This document shows positions 53,945 to 62,676 of a stretch of DNA of 64,000 nucleotides, one piece after another (within the stretch, counting starts at the first letter, position 1; every line of letters begins with the position of its first letter). Position numbers and translations under genes: made by a program. The notes beneath the pieces are model-generated. The model was not told the DNA's origin and did not search any database. It was given only the letters and a program-made list of their open reading frames with translations. The stretch is from Paenibacillus mucilaginosus 3016. GTDB lineage: Bacteria > Bacillota > Bacilli > Paenibacillales > NBRC-103111. The stretch spans positions 1,444,001-1,508,000 of the forward strand of contig NC_016935.1 in assembly GCF_000250655.1 (NCBI RefSeq), read 5' to 3'.

Positions 53945-53983
53945 AAGTCTGCCGGCCCTTCCGGGACGGCAGGCTTTCTTTCG
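53945..53983 (+). terminator. Terminator after the aldehyde dehydrogenase gene
   Basis: AGTCTGCCGG pairs with CCGGGACGGCAGGCT-type sequence (CGGCAGGCT) and is followed by TTCTTTC. Confidence 0.75.
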
Positions 53984-54081
53984 TGGAATATAACAATTTA
54001 TTGCGTGTAGCTCAGCGGCCGACCGGCGCGCGGACAGAAGCCCGTCCGCCGTCTCCCTGCAGCTGATCACGCAGCGCCCGC

Positions 54082-54746
54082 TTACACCTTTACTCCGCTC
54101 TGGCGTGCCAGGATGACGGCGTTGAGCCAGGTAAGCTCCGTCAAGGTAAGCTGCTTGCCGTAAGCTTTTTTGGGCCAGGACGGGTCGGTGATGACGCCCT
54201 GGTCGAGCAGCCCCTGCAGGGCATCCCCGAGCTGCTTCCACTGCCACTCGTGCTGCAGTCTCATCGGTATCCATCCCCCTTCCTCCGCTGCCTGCAGATC
54301 CCACTCCTGCAGCTTGTATTTTTCGATGATCGAAATGAGCTTGTTCGCGTACCCCGGGTCCGTCGCGTATCCTGCGCTCTGAAGCGCCCTTGCGGTCCCC
54401 TTGTAATCCAGCGCCCGCGATCGGGTGAATACGCCGGCTCTCGTATAGGTCGGATTCTTCAGCAGAAATTCGCTGTGGTCCCGGATGCTCTCCGCCCAGC
54501 TGCCGTAGACGCGGAAGCTGTCGACGATCTGCCGCCATCCCCGTTAATGTACTCGCGGGTCGTCTGGTTGGCGCTGTTCGCAGAGCCCTTGGCTTTGATC
54601 CCGAACAGGTTGTTCCCTTCGGCGTAGGCGCCATAGCCGCTTTCGAGAGCGGCTTGGGCCAGGGTGATCGAGGCCAATACACCGTGCTCGATCTGCTCCG
54701 CCGCGGCGGCCGGACCGAGCAGGCTGAAGAACTCCTGAGGTTTCAT
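54082..54746 (-). pseudogene. Glucosaminidase (GH73-like) with one frameshift
   Basis: About 221 residues in two frames. The N-terminal frame has GVLASITLAQAALESGYGAY with the catalytic Glu and NNLFGIKAKGS. Near 54539-54542 (a C4 run) the frame shifts; adjusting one base continues WRQIVDSFRVYGSWAESIRD and HSEFLLKNPTYTRAGVF, then ALQSAGYATDPGYANKLISI. The enzyme cleaves peptidoglycan N-acetylglucosamine linkages. There is no signal peptide, so it resembles phage or autolysin-type endolysins. The start at 54746 follows aggggg. Confidence 0.8.
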
Positions 54747-55417
54747 TTTTTTCACCCCCTGGATGCGCAATCCTGCGGCCTTACGTTAACAGGATATGCA
54801 GGGACCGTCCCATTGGAAACAGGCAGGCGGATGTACCCGCGGGCGGCCGGGCGGATTCCACCGATAATCATTAGATCAGATGAGGCTCTGGACCGCGCTC
54901 CGAGCCGGGGGAGGGGACAGGGCTGTGGAATCCAAAGGCCCCTAAAGTGCACGGAACCGCGGCTGACCTCTAACCGGAGCGGAGGCTCGACCGGACGAAA
55001 AAAAGAGACGGTCGAGCAGCGGGAGAGGCCGCCGGCCTGCTGGATTAAGCAAGCGCGGAATGACCGGCTGGTCCCGGAGCGGGCCGCGCTGACTTAGCCG
55101 GTATGAATGCTGATGCAACCGGCGGGACGAAGTAATGTATCCTCTTATCTTCGGCGCCGCCAAGCAGGGTTATACCTGGACTGCCCGGAGGACATCCGAC
55201 TTCCGACGGAGCTGCGCCGGGAAGTGTGCCGGGGATAACCTTGGGAATCCGTGGAGCGGCCTTTGTCGCTGTCACTCATTTGTGATTGCGTACTGCTCCG
55301 CAGCAATCCGCAAGAATTGTGGTATCGGATAAGGTACTTGGCCAGGCAGGGACAGTACACCGAAGCGAGGTCCGCGCTGCCAAATCCGCCTTCGTCGGGG
55401 AAGCCTGTCGAGTAAGG
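54747..55417. other. Long gene-free region
   Basis: About 670 bases hold only overlapping GC-rich frames without ribosome sites or domains. The last 300 bases before the terminator at 55418 could be an untranslated RNA, but I found no match to a known structure. Confidence 0.4.
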
Positions 55418-55456
55418 AAGCCGCGTTAAGTGGTAACTTAGCAGGCGGCTTTTTGC
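55418..55456 (+). terminator. Stem-loop terminator before the solute-binding gene
   Basis: AAGCCGC and GCGGCTT pair around an inner TAAGT-GGTA-ACTTA stem, with a T run. No gene lies directly upstream. Confidence 0.65.
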
Positions 55457-55733
55457 CTTGCCTAAGCGGTCATACGGCGAATACGTGCCTTGGGGATGAA
55501 GTGCGCACCGTCCTGGCCGGTCGATTACGTGCGGTTCAGCGATTCTTTTTGTCGAACTTTGACGGGGATAATCATTGTCTCAGGTTGGAGGGCCAAGCCG
55601 CGCCCCGTGCGGGGTTCAGGGCAAGATATAATCCAGAGATTATGGATGTAATTCCGCAAAGGGTTTACTATAAGAGGCAGAGAGACGCAAGGCCAACGCT
55701 CAGACAGGAAGCTCATAGGGAGGAAGAGAGAGA

Positions 55734-57248
55734 ATGAAGACACAGCGTTTCAAACAAATCAGTGCATTCTGTGCGCTTACGTTAGCAGCTTCGGTATTCG
55801 CCGGCTGCGCGAATAAAACGGACGGGGGCGCCGCGGCAGGCGATGCGGCAGCCGATACGGGTCCGGTTAAGATTACGATGATGGCGAACCTGCAGACACC
55901 GGAGGTTCCTTCGGATAAGCTCGAAAAGCTGATTGAGGAGAAGACGAACTCCCAGCTCGAAATCTCGTGGATTCCGGACGGTTCCTACGATGAGAAGTTC
56001 CAGGCTTCCTTCGCCACGGGCACACTGCCTCAGGTGGTTTATTTGAAGAACCAGGCTTCCTTCATTCTGATGAGAGACGCCATGAAGGACGGCCAGTTCT
56101 GGGAGATCGGTCCGCTGCTGAAGGATTATCCGAACCTGAAAAGCCTGAACCAGGAGACGCTGAAGAATACGGCGGTCGCCGGCAAGATCTACACGCTGTA
56201 TCAGGAGCGCCAACCTTCGCGTACCGGTATTATTTATCGTAAAGACTGGGCGGACAAGCTCGGCCTGGCAGCACCTCAGACCGCAGATGATATCTACAAC
56301 ATGCTGAAGAAGTTCAAAGAAACGGACGCAGCAGGCAAAGGAAACACCATCCCTCTGTCCGACCGTAACGATCTTGTATATGGTGCGTTCAAAACCGTCT
56401 CCATGTATTTCGGAACACCGAACAACTGGGGTGTGGTCGACGGCAAGCTCGTGCCTGAATTCGAGACGAAGGGCTACCTCGACACGATGAAGTTCTTCCA
56501 GAAGCTCCATAAGGAAGGTCTCATCAACCAAGACTTCCCTGTAACGAGCAAGACGGACCAGCAGAACCTGATGTACTCGGGCAAATCGGGCATGTATATC
56601 GGAACGATGGGCGACGTCAAGACGATGCAGGAGAAGACCGTCAAGAACGTACCGGATGCAATGTACGATGTAACGAATGAAATTAAAGGCGTGGACGGCA
56701 AAAATGTTTCCTGGGGTCTCTCCGGCTACGGCACGGTAGTGGTGTTCCCTAAATCCGCGATCAAGACGGAGAACGAGCTGAAGCGGATTCTCGGGGTCAT
56801 GGACAAGTTCTATTCTCCGGAAGTGGCGGACCTGCTGAAGTATGGTATTGAGAACGAGCACTACTCCTTGAAGGACGGCAAAGTACAGCCGGTACAAGAT
56901 CCGAAGCTGATCGAGAAGGAAGTCAGACCTTACCTGAACCTGGCTCTGTATGAAACGACGAACGTGAAGCCTGCTCTCTTCTCTATGCCTTCTCACGAGA
57001 AAGCAAACACCCTGTCGAACGCTGCAGAGAAGTTCATGGTGCAGGACCCTACGGCAGCCCTGGATTCCCCGACGTACAATTCGACGGGAAGCAGACTGCA
57101 GGATATCATCAAGGATGCTACTTACCAGTTCATCTTGGGCAAAATCGACGAAGCCGGCTTCAAGGCGGCAGTCGACAAGTGGAAGAAGGATGGCGGTCAG
57201 AAGATCATCGACGAGTATAACGCACAATACAACAACGCCGGCAAGTAA
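55734..57248 (+). CDS. Extracellular solute-binding lipoprotein, orphan
   Basis: The protein has 504 residues. The lipoprotein signal ends at FAGC. The mature part has a large family-1 solute-binding fold: KTNSQLEISWIPDGSYDEKF and YTLYQERQPSRTGIIYRKDW. It is clearly related to the protein at 41326. No permease or ATPase is near. The start at 55734 follows ggaggaagagag. It may serve a transporter elsewhere or act as a sensor subunit. Confidence 0.88.
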   Translation: MKTQRFKQISAFCALTLAASVFAGCANKTDGGAAAGDAAADTGPVKITMMANLQTPEVPSDKLEKLIEEKTNSQLEISWIPDGSYDEKFQASFATGTLPQVVYLKNQASFILMRDAMKDGQFWEIGPLLKDYPNLKSLNQETLKNTAVAGKIYTLYQERQPSRTGIIYRKDWADKLGLAAPQTADDIYNMLKKFKETDAAGKGNTIPLSDRNDLVYGAFKTVSMYFGTPNNWGVVDGKLVPEFETKGYLDTMKFFQKLHKEGLINQDFPVTSKTDQQNLMYSGKSGMYIGTMGDVKTMQEKTVKNVPDAMYDVTNEIKGVDGKNVSWGLSGYGTVVVFPKSAIKTENELKRILGVMDKFYSPEVADLLKYGIENEHYSLKDGKVQPVQDPKLIEKEVRPYLNLALYETTNVKPALFSMPSHEKANTLSNAAEKFMVQDPTAALDSPTYNSTGSRLQDIIKDATYQFILGKIDEAGFKAAVDKWKKDGGQKIIDEYNAQYNNAGK

Positions 57249-57258
57249 GACAAAGCGG

Positions 57259-57294
57259 CAAACAGGACGGCTGAGGAATCAGCCGTCCTGTTTG
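57259..57294 (+). terminator. Terminator of the orphan solute-binding gene
   Basis: CAAACAGGACGGCTGA and TCAGCCGTCCTGTTTG form a perfect 16-bp stem with GGAA loop. The T run is short. Confidence 0.8.
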
Positions 57295-57698
57295 TGCAAG
57301 GGTCGCTGCAGTGCGGGGGTTCCCCAGGGCTGCAGGGGCCGAAGGGAAAAAAGTCAACTGGGATAAACGCCTATGTCGTCCCTATATGGACAATTCGTGC
57401 TTTAAAGCGAGTTCTATTTTCGGATATATCGAGAAGAAGCGATACCCGGATCATCGGGGCCGCTTCTTTGCTTTCGACCGTTCCCATACACTTTGCGCCT
57501 TGGACTGGACTGCTGAGGCACTTCTACACATTGGCGCCCGATCGCTGGTGCCATGAGGCTCCCAGCTCAGCAGGTGGACACCGCGTCTGCCATTCATATG
57601 TCCGACCCACAGCAATGTCCATTCTCGCCATGCCTGCAGCGGCGGATCATGTCCGCCGCTGTGAACCATCCTGCGCAGATCTCGGGATCAAGCGCCGC
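57295..57698. other. No gene; one hairpin
   Basis: AAGAAGCG (57434-57441) pairs with CGCTTCTT (57461-57468) and could be a terminator on either strand. Otherwise no gene is supported. Confidence 0.4.
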
Positions 57699-59345
57699 TT
57701 ACTTGTTCACCGTCAGGTTCGTGACCTTGCTCGCGGTAACGACCAGCTCTTCCGTGTCCACATACTGCACCCGGACCTGGTCTCCCGCCTGAAGGAAGCC
57801 GGCATACGGATACTGTGATTCCAGCACGACGAACACTTTATCCGAATTATCCATCATCCACTTGACGCGCAGGTCCGCTCCCTCGGAGACGAACGAGACG
57901 CGGACGATGCGGCCCTGGATCTCCTTTTGCTGAGCTGAACCTGTGGGGTCCATCTGTCCGGAGCCGAACGAGACCAGAAGATTCTTGTACGAGGCGAAAG
58001 CGGACGCTTTGTTCTTGTGATGGGCGAGAATCTGCGGATTCTTCGCATTGACGAGGGCCAGCTCGCGCAGCAGGCCATTGCCGTCGGTGACCGGGACGAA
58101 CCAGGTTTCTTCGCCGTAAATGTTGTACAGCGTGGGAGATGCACCGGTCCACTGGTCCTTCAGAAAGGTCTTGTTGACGCTGTTGATCGCCGCGCTGCCG
58201 TTGGCCAGGCCGCTGGAGGAGACCGTCTGGCCGCCGTAGTACGTGAACTTCCCGGACCGGGCGTTGATGAGCGAGTACCCGACAAGCGACTTCGACGTCT
58301 CGTCAAGCGTCGTATGATCGGTGAACCAGGACATGTTCCCCTCCTGGTCGAAGACGGCCACGACCTCATCGCCTTCTTCCCAGGTGGTCGGCATGTGAAG
58401 GTCTCTTTTGCCGAAGAGCGTGTTCAGGTAGCCGTGCTTATACTTGCCGAAGTACGTATTGTAGGTATCCGCAATGGATGCCGGAATCACCTGATCGACG
58501 AAGGCGGGGACCTGATCCGTCCCATACTGTTCGATTGTTCCCGACTCGGGATCTACGAGGAATACCCCGTCGACGTACGGCACGTTACGGTACTTCTCGT
58601 AATGTCCGTAAGGAACGACATACACGGGCGAGCCGTCGTCCTTGGGCTCGAAGGAGGCTTCGAACAGCACGGCCGAAGGATAGTCCGCGCGGATGTGCCG
58701 GTAAATATTGCCCGAGAAATACCCGCTCGGCACGTATTTCATGGCGTAGCCGGACATCAGCTCGGCCGGTGCGTTCTCGTCCTCCGCCGAAATTTTGACA
58801 TACGCGGTGACTGTCTTCGCGCTCAGCGACTTGAAGAAGCCGTTGTACTCGACGGGAGCGACCCAGACGAGTTCGTTGTCGATCTTCTGGATGCTGTAGT
58901 CCCCCATCTGGTAATAGCTGAAGTTCGGCACCTGGCCGAGCATCTTGTCGCCTTTGTACTTGGCGAAGGTCTTCGGGACCGAAGGAATGTGCTTGATATC
59001 GATCTGCTCCATCTTCGCATCCCGGACCTCCGCATGGGCCGCCTGGAACTTGTCGTCAGCCGTGGTGATGCCGTAGACGAAAGCCAGGAACAGCCACAGG
59101 AGCATCAGAAGAGCCCCTGCCATGAATTCGAGGCGTCCCGCCTTCCTCGAGCCGTCTCTCCCCGGTACCATGCCGGAGAGGAAGAGGAGCAGGCCGAGCC
59201 AGAAGCCGCCCGCCTGGAAGTAGGCGCTGACCGTATGGTCGAGAATTCTCCACCAGAGATAGAGCCAGGTAAGCCCGGCAGTGAGCAGGATCACGCAGAT
59301 CACTCTCTGCAGGCGGTTGTGAAGCAGGCCGGATAGGAATGTCAT
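57699..59345 (-). CDS. Membrane protein with large extracellular domain, unrecognised
   Basis: The protein has 548 residues. Three N-terminal hydrophobic segments (about 14-33, 42-58, 74-95) are followed by about 450 residues with no further membrane segment. The soluble part contains IPSVPKTFAKYKGDKMLGQV and VEYNGFFKSLSAKTVTAYVK and ends in a compact beta-rich domain. A ggagg lies eight bases before the ATG at 59345. I do not recognise the family; possibly a cell-surface or wall-linked protein. Confidence 0.75.
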   Translation of the reverse strand: MTFLSGLLHNRLQRVICVILLTAGLTWLYLWWRILDHTVSAYFQAGGFWLGLLLFLSGMVPGRDGSRKAGRLEFMAGALLMLLWLFLAFVYGITTADDKFQAAHAEVRDAKMEQIDIKHIPSVPKTFAKYKGDKMLGQVPNFSYYQMGDYSIQKIDNELVWVAPVEYNGFFKSLSAKTVTAYVKISAEDENAPAELMSGYAMKYVPSGYFSGNIYRHIRADYPSAVLFEASFEPKDDGSPVYVVPYGHYEKYRNVPYVDGVFLVDPESGTIEQYGTDQVPAFVDQVIPASIADTYNTYFGKYKHGYLNTLFGKRDLHMPTTWEEGDEVVAVFDQEGNMSWFTDHTTLDETSKSLVGYSLINARSGKFTYYGGQTVSSSGLANGSAAINSVNKTFLKDQWTGASPTLYNIYGEETWFVPVTDGNGLLRELALVNAKNPQILAHHKNKASAFASYKNLLVSFGSGQMDPTGSAQQKEIQGRIVRVSFVSEGADLRVKWMMDNSDKVFVVLESQYPYAGFLQAGDQVRVQYVDTEELVVTASKVTNLTVNK

Positions 59346-59566
59346 CAAGGAACCTCCGTTTAGACGAGTTGTGGAATCGATCCATCTCTAGCTACATACG
59401 TGCCAAGGCGCTTTTATGTTGCTAAAAAATGGTTTAGGTGGGCGGAGGAAAAGGAAGCGGAGCGGGATAGCCGGGGCGGGGGGGAGTGGATAAATCAGGG
59501 CACGCTGGGCATCCTTATGGGATAAAAGGAATGCCGGCTGCAAGGCCGGTGACAGGGAGGTCCCAC

Positions 59567-59884
59567 ATGTTGAATCTAGGGGAGTTGGAGGAGCTTCACG
59601 CGGATATACAATCCGTCCATGAGATTGTACAAAGCCTGAAGGCCCGGGTGGACGGGCAGGAGATCGGCATCCGGATCTGCCGGAATGCGAATGGCCATTT
59701 TTTCTATGAATTGAGCCACACGTACCGGGGAGCGGACGCAGCCGACCCGGAGGTGGGCGTCGTCAACTCCTTCGATTCGGCGGAGGAAGCGGCGAAGGGG
59801 GCTCTGCGCTCGGCCGTCCTCTACTACCGCAGCATGGACGAAGGCGGGCGGTGGCACCGCAACGATTCGTTCTTGATTCAGTAG
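59567..59884 (+). CDS. Small cytosolic hypothetical protein
   Basis: The protein has 105 residues. A helical start (LEELHADIQSVHEIVQSLKA) is followed by a beta-rich part, YELSHTYRGADAADPEVGVV. There is no signal peptide. The start at 59567 follows cagggaggtcc. No family is recognised. Confidence 0.55.
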   Translation: MLNLGELEELHADIQSVHEIVQSLKARVDGQEIGIRICRNANGHFFYELSHTYRGADAADPEVGVVNSFDSAEEAAKGALRSAVLYYRSMDEGGRWHRNDSFLIQ

Positions 59885-59923
59885 AGGGGCGCGGGCAGCT
59901 CTGTGAAGCGGCGGGCGCAGCAG

Positions 59924-59967
59924 CAGCCCAGCCTGTTCCTTAACCGGACGGGCTGGGCTGTTCTTTA
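59924..59967 (+). terminator. Terminator after the small hypothetical gene
   Basis: CAGCCCAGCC and GGCTGGGCTG form a ten-base stem, followed by TTCTTTATT. Confidence 0.8.
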
Positions 59968-60060
59968 TTACGGCGAATAGGGAGCATAGGCTGCGTACAG
60001 GTATCCGCCAAGATACCGGAGAGGGACGCTTTCTCCAAAGCACGTAGTAGTAGGCGGTGC

Positions 60061-61047
60061 TTAGCGCCACCCGTCCGTATCCCGGACATTCTCGGGGGTG
60101 ACGACGACGGTGCCCGTTTCTTCGAATTCAGGGATGGCGAGCCCCTGGCTTGCCTGCAGCAGGCGCCTAACGATGAGGCGTCCCCACGTATGCTCCTGGC
60201 GGGAGAGCGCGGCCGATACCTGCCCGTTCTTGATGCCTTCAATGATCTTCGGCGTGAGGTCGAAGGTGGCGGCCGTACGGTGCAGGCCCATGGCCTTCCA
60301 CACAAGAATCGATGCCGGTCCCGAGACCGAATCGAGGCCGATGAAGGCATCGAAGTGCGGATGCGCCTCGATCATCTCTTCGAGCTGCGCAACAGCCAGG
60401 TCCTCGGAGCCTTCGTTGGCGCGGATCTCCAGGACCTGGATGCCCGTGTGCTCATGCAGGTAATCAAGCAGGCCGCGCAGGCGCTGCTGCTGGCTGAGCA
60501 TGCTCTCCATCCCGGTGCCGATGAAGATCATGCCGCGGCCCTTCAGCATCTTGTCGATCACCGCGCCCATCTGCCGTCCGGCCTGCGTGTTGTCACTGCC
60601 GATGAAGGCGAGCCGGCGGCTGACCGGCGCATCCGAGTCGAAGCAGACGACGGGGATTCCGGCCTCGACCGCCTTGTCGATGTAGGGCGTCAGGGTCTCG
60701 GCATCCACGGGATCGATTGCGATGCCGTCGACCTTCTGTTTGATCATCATCTCCAGCATGCGGATCTGCTGCTCGAGGTGGGCTTCATCCGGCGCCTTCA
60801 CAAGCAGCTTGACGCCCATCTCCTTGGCCGCCGCCTCGGTGCTCTCCGTGATCCATTCGAAGTAGGGATGGCTCATCGGATAGAGGATGGCGAAGGTCTT
60901 GGGCTCGCTTGCCTGCACCTTCGGCTCGCCGGTCCCTGGCAGCGGCGATTCGCCGGTCCCGGGCCAGAGCCCGCGGCAGGAGACGAGCACCAGGGTCATG
61001 CCGGCGGCCAGCGCCAGGATCAGACCGAGCTTACGAGAGAGCGGCAT
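60061..61047 (-). CDS. Sugar-binding lipoprotein of the three-gene sensor set
   Basis: The protein has 328 residues. The signal ends at LVLVSC, a lipobox. The mature part is a Peripla_BP_4-type fold, like ribose or xylose binding proteins: FAILYPMSHPYFEWITESTE and VDGIAIDPVDAETLTPYIDK. It follows the response regulator with overlapping ends and there is no transporter downstream. In XylFII-LytS type systems such a protein is the kinase's sugar sensor, so the same role is inferred. The start at 61047 follows gagggggaag. Confidence 0.85.
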   Translation of the reverse strand: MPLSRKLGLILALAAGMTLVLVSCRGLWPGTGESPLPGTGEPKVQASEPKTFAILYPMSHPYFEWITESTEAAAKEMGVKLLVKAPDEAHLEQQIRMLEMMIKQKVDGIAIDPVDAETLTPYIDKAVEAGIPVVCFDSDAPVSRRLAFIGSDNTQAGRQMGAVIDKMLKGRGMIFIGTGMESMLSQQQRLRGLLDYLHEHTGIQVLEIRANEGSEDLAVAQLEEMIEAHPHFDAFIGLDSVSGPASILVWKAMGLHRTAATFDLTPKIIEGIKNGQVSAALSRQEHTWGRLIVRRLLQASQGLAIPEFEETGTVVVTPENVRDTDGWR

Positions 61048-62668
61048 GCCGTTCTTCCCCCTCATCCGGATGGCCGCTCTGGGCCTGGTTGCGGCGGAAT
61101 TCCCTGGTGGTCATGCCGGTCGACTTCTTGAACAGGTTCGAGAAATAGTGGGAGTCCTGGTAGCCTACCTGATAGGCGATCTCGTAGGACTTGGCATGCG
61201 TGGAACGCAGCAGCTCCATCGCTTTGCCGATGCGCAGGCCCGTCAGGTATTCCGTGATCGTCTGCCCGGTCTCGCTGCTGAACACCGAGGAGATGTAGCT
61301 CGGGCTCATGCGGACGTGCTCGGCGATATGCTGCAGGGAGAGCTCGGACTGGCCGTAGTTCGCATGCATATAGTCCTTCACCCGGCGGATCAGCCCGCTG
61401 TACTTGTCGGCGTTGCCGTCGCGCACCTGCAGGAAGGCGCCGATCATGCCTTCAAGGTAGCGGTAGGCTTCGTCCGCCCGCTGGATGAGGCCTACCTGGC
61501 TCTGCAGCGCCTGGAGCATGTCTTCGATCCGCTCATGCTCCGGGTAGCTTTCCTTGGCAAGCTGGGAGACGGTCGCCGTCATATCGTGGAGCAGATAGTA
61601 ATAGTAGAAGGAACGGCTGCCGTCCCACTCCGACAGGCAGGCGGCATACTCCCGCACGAAGGAAGGGACAGCCGCGGGGGAGCCGAGCTTCAGGAAGCGG
61701 ATCAGCGGGCTCCGGTCCAGATAGCGTAGCGGGCCTCCCGCTTCGCCGCCTCCCTGCCAATCGCCCCCCGGGCCCTGCGGGCTGCCGGGAAGAAGCTGGC
61801 GCTTCAGGCTTTCCTCCGCTTCCTGGAAGGAGGGGTACAGCCCCTGCAGCCGGTCCTGGATGCTCCCGAGCCCGAAGCGGACCCGGCTCGAGAGTGCGGT
61901 GTGCGCCTCCTCGGCAAGCGGCTTCAGCAGCTTCTCCCCAAGATCCTGCAGCTGGGCGGCGCTGTCGCCCTGGAGAATCCAGACCGTCTCCTTCTTGCTG
62001 CGCTTGAAGGAGAGATAGGAGGCGGTCTCGCCGAACCGGCCGTGCATCAGCTCCTCGAGCCTGCGGCAGACCTCTTCGGCCTCCGGGGCATCGGCCATAC
62101 ACTCCTGCTCGCTGAGCACCACCGCGTAGCACTTCGAGACGAGATTCAGCTGCAGCTTCGCTGCCGTCTGCATCGCCTCCGAGGTGGTGACGAGGCCGCT
62201 GCACAGGTCGCTGAGCAGCTTCTCCCGGCTGTGCCGCACCCCGTCGCTGACGCGCCGCTTCAGGCGCTCCATCTCTTCGCGCTCCCGCTCCTCCCGGTCG
62301 ATGAGGGCGCTCACATCCTGCAGCAGCTTGATGAGATCGGCGGAGGAGACGGGCTTCAGGCAGTATTCGGTCACCCCGGTCCGCAGGGCCTCGCGGGCAT
62401 ATTCGAACTCGTCATGGCCGCTCAAGATGATGATCTTGATGGAAGGAAACCGTTCGCGGATGATGCGGCTGAGCTCCAGGCCGTCCATGAACGGCATCTT
62501 GATGTCGGTAATGACAATATCCGGCTTCGTCTCTTCGATCAGGGGAAGGGCCAGCTCTCCGTCCGGGGCATCGCCGCAGTATTCGAAGCCCTCCTCGTTC
62601 CAGGCGATGCGGTCCCGGATCCCTTCCCGGATCACAATCTCATCATCCACCAGAAATACTTTCTTCAT
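61031..62668 (-). CDS. YesN-type response regulator (receiver plus AraC)
   Basis: The protein has 545 residues. The receiver has the acceptor D55 (DIVITDIKMPFMDG) and K in YCLKPVSSADLIKLLQ. A helical middle (about 130-430) precedes the AraC helix-turn-helix LSLQHIAEHVRMSPSYISSV and SYEIAYQVGYQDSHYFSNLF. It activates sugar-use genes when phosphorylated. The start at 62668 overlaps the kinase end by one reading position; an ATG at 62686 lies further upstream. Confidence 0.93.
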   Translation of the reverse strand: MKKVFLVDDEIVIREGIRDRIAWNEEGFEYCGDAPDGELALPLIEETKPDIVITDIKMPFMDGLELSRIIRERFPSIKIIILSGHDEFEYAREALRTGVTEYCLKPVSSADLIKLLQDVSALIDREEREREEMERLKRRVSDGVRHSREKLLSDLCSGLVTTSEAMQTAAKLQLNLVSKCYAVVLSEQECMADAPEAEEVCRRLEELMHGRFGETASYLSFKRSKKETVWILQGDSAAQLQDLGEKLLKPLAEEAHTALSSRVRFGLGSIQDRLQGLYPSFQEAEESLKRQLLPGSPQGPGGDWQGGGEAGGPLRYLDRSPLIRFLKLGSPAAVPSFVREYAACLSEWDGSRSFYYYYLLHDMTATVSQLAKESYPEHERIEDMLQALQSQVGLIQRADEAYRYLEGMIGAFLQVRDGNADKYSGLIRRVKDYMHANYGQSELSLQHIAEHVRMSPSYISSVFSSETGQTITEYLTGLRIGKAMELLRSTHAKSYEIAYQVGYQDSHYFSNLFKKSTGMTTREFRRNQAQSGHPDEGEERHAALS

Positions 62669-62676
62669 CGGGTCAT

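Noticed and set aside
52506..53996. 496-codon antisense frame over the aldehyde dehydrogenase
   Set aside because: It is a shadow frame; the dehydrogenase has intact catalytic motifs on the other strand.
55100..55456. Structured non-coding RNA
   Set aside because: The stretch ends in a terminator and lacks a gene, but does not fit RNase P, SRP, tmRNA, 6S or a common riboswitch by eye.
55782..57227. 481-codon antisense frame over the orphan solute-binding gene
   Set aside because: It is a shadow frame with no domain; the plus-strand lipoprotein is clear.
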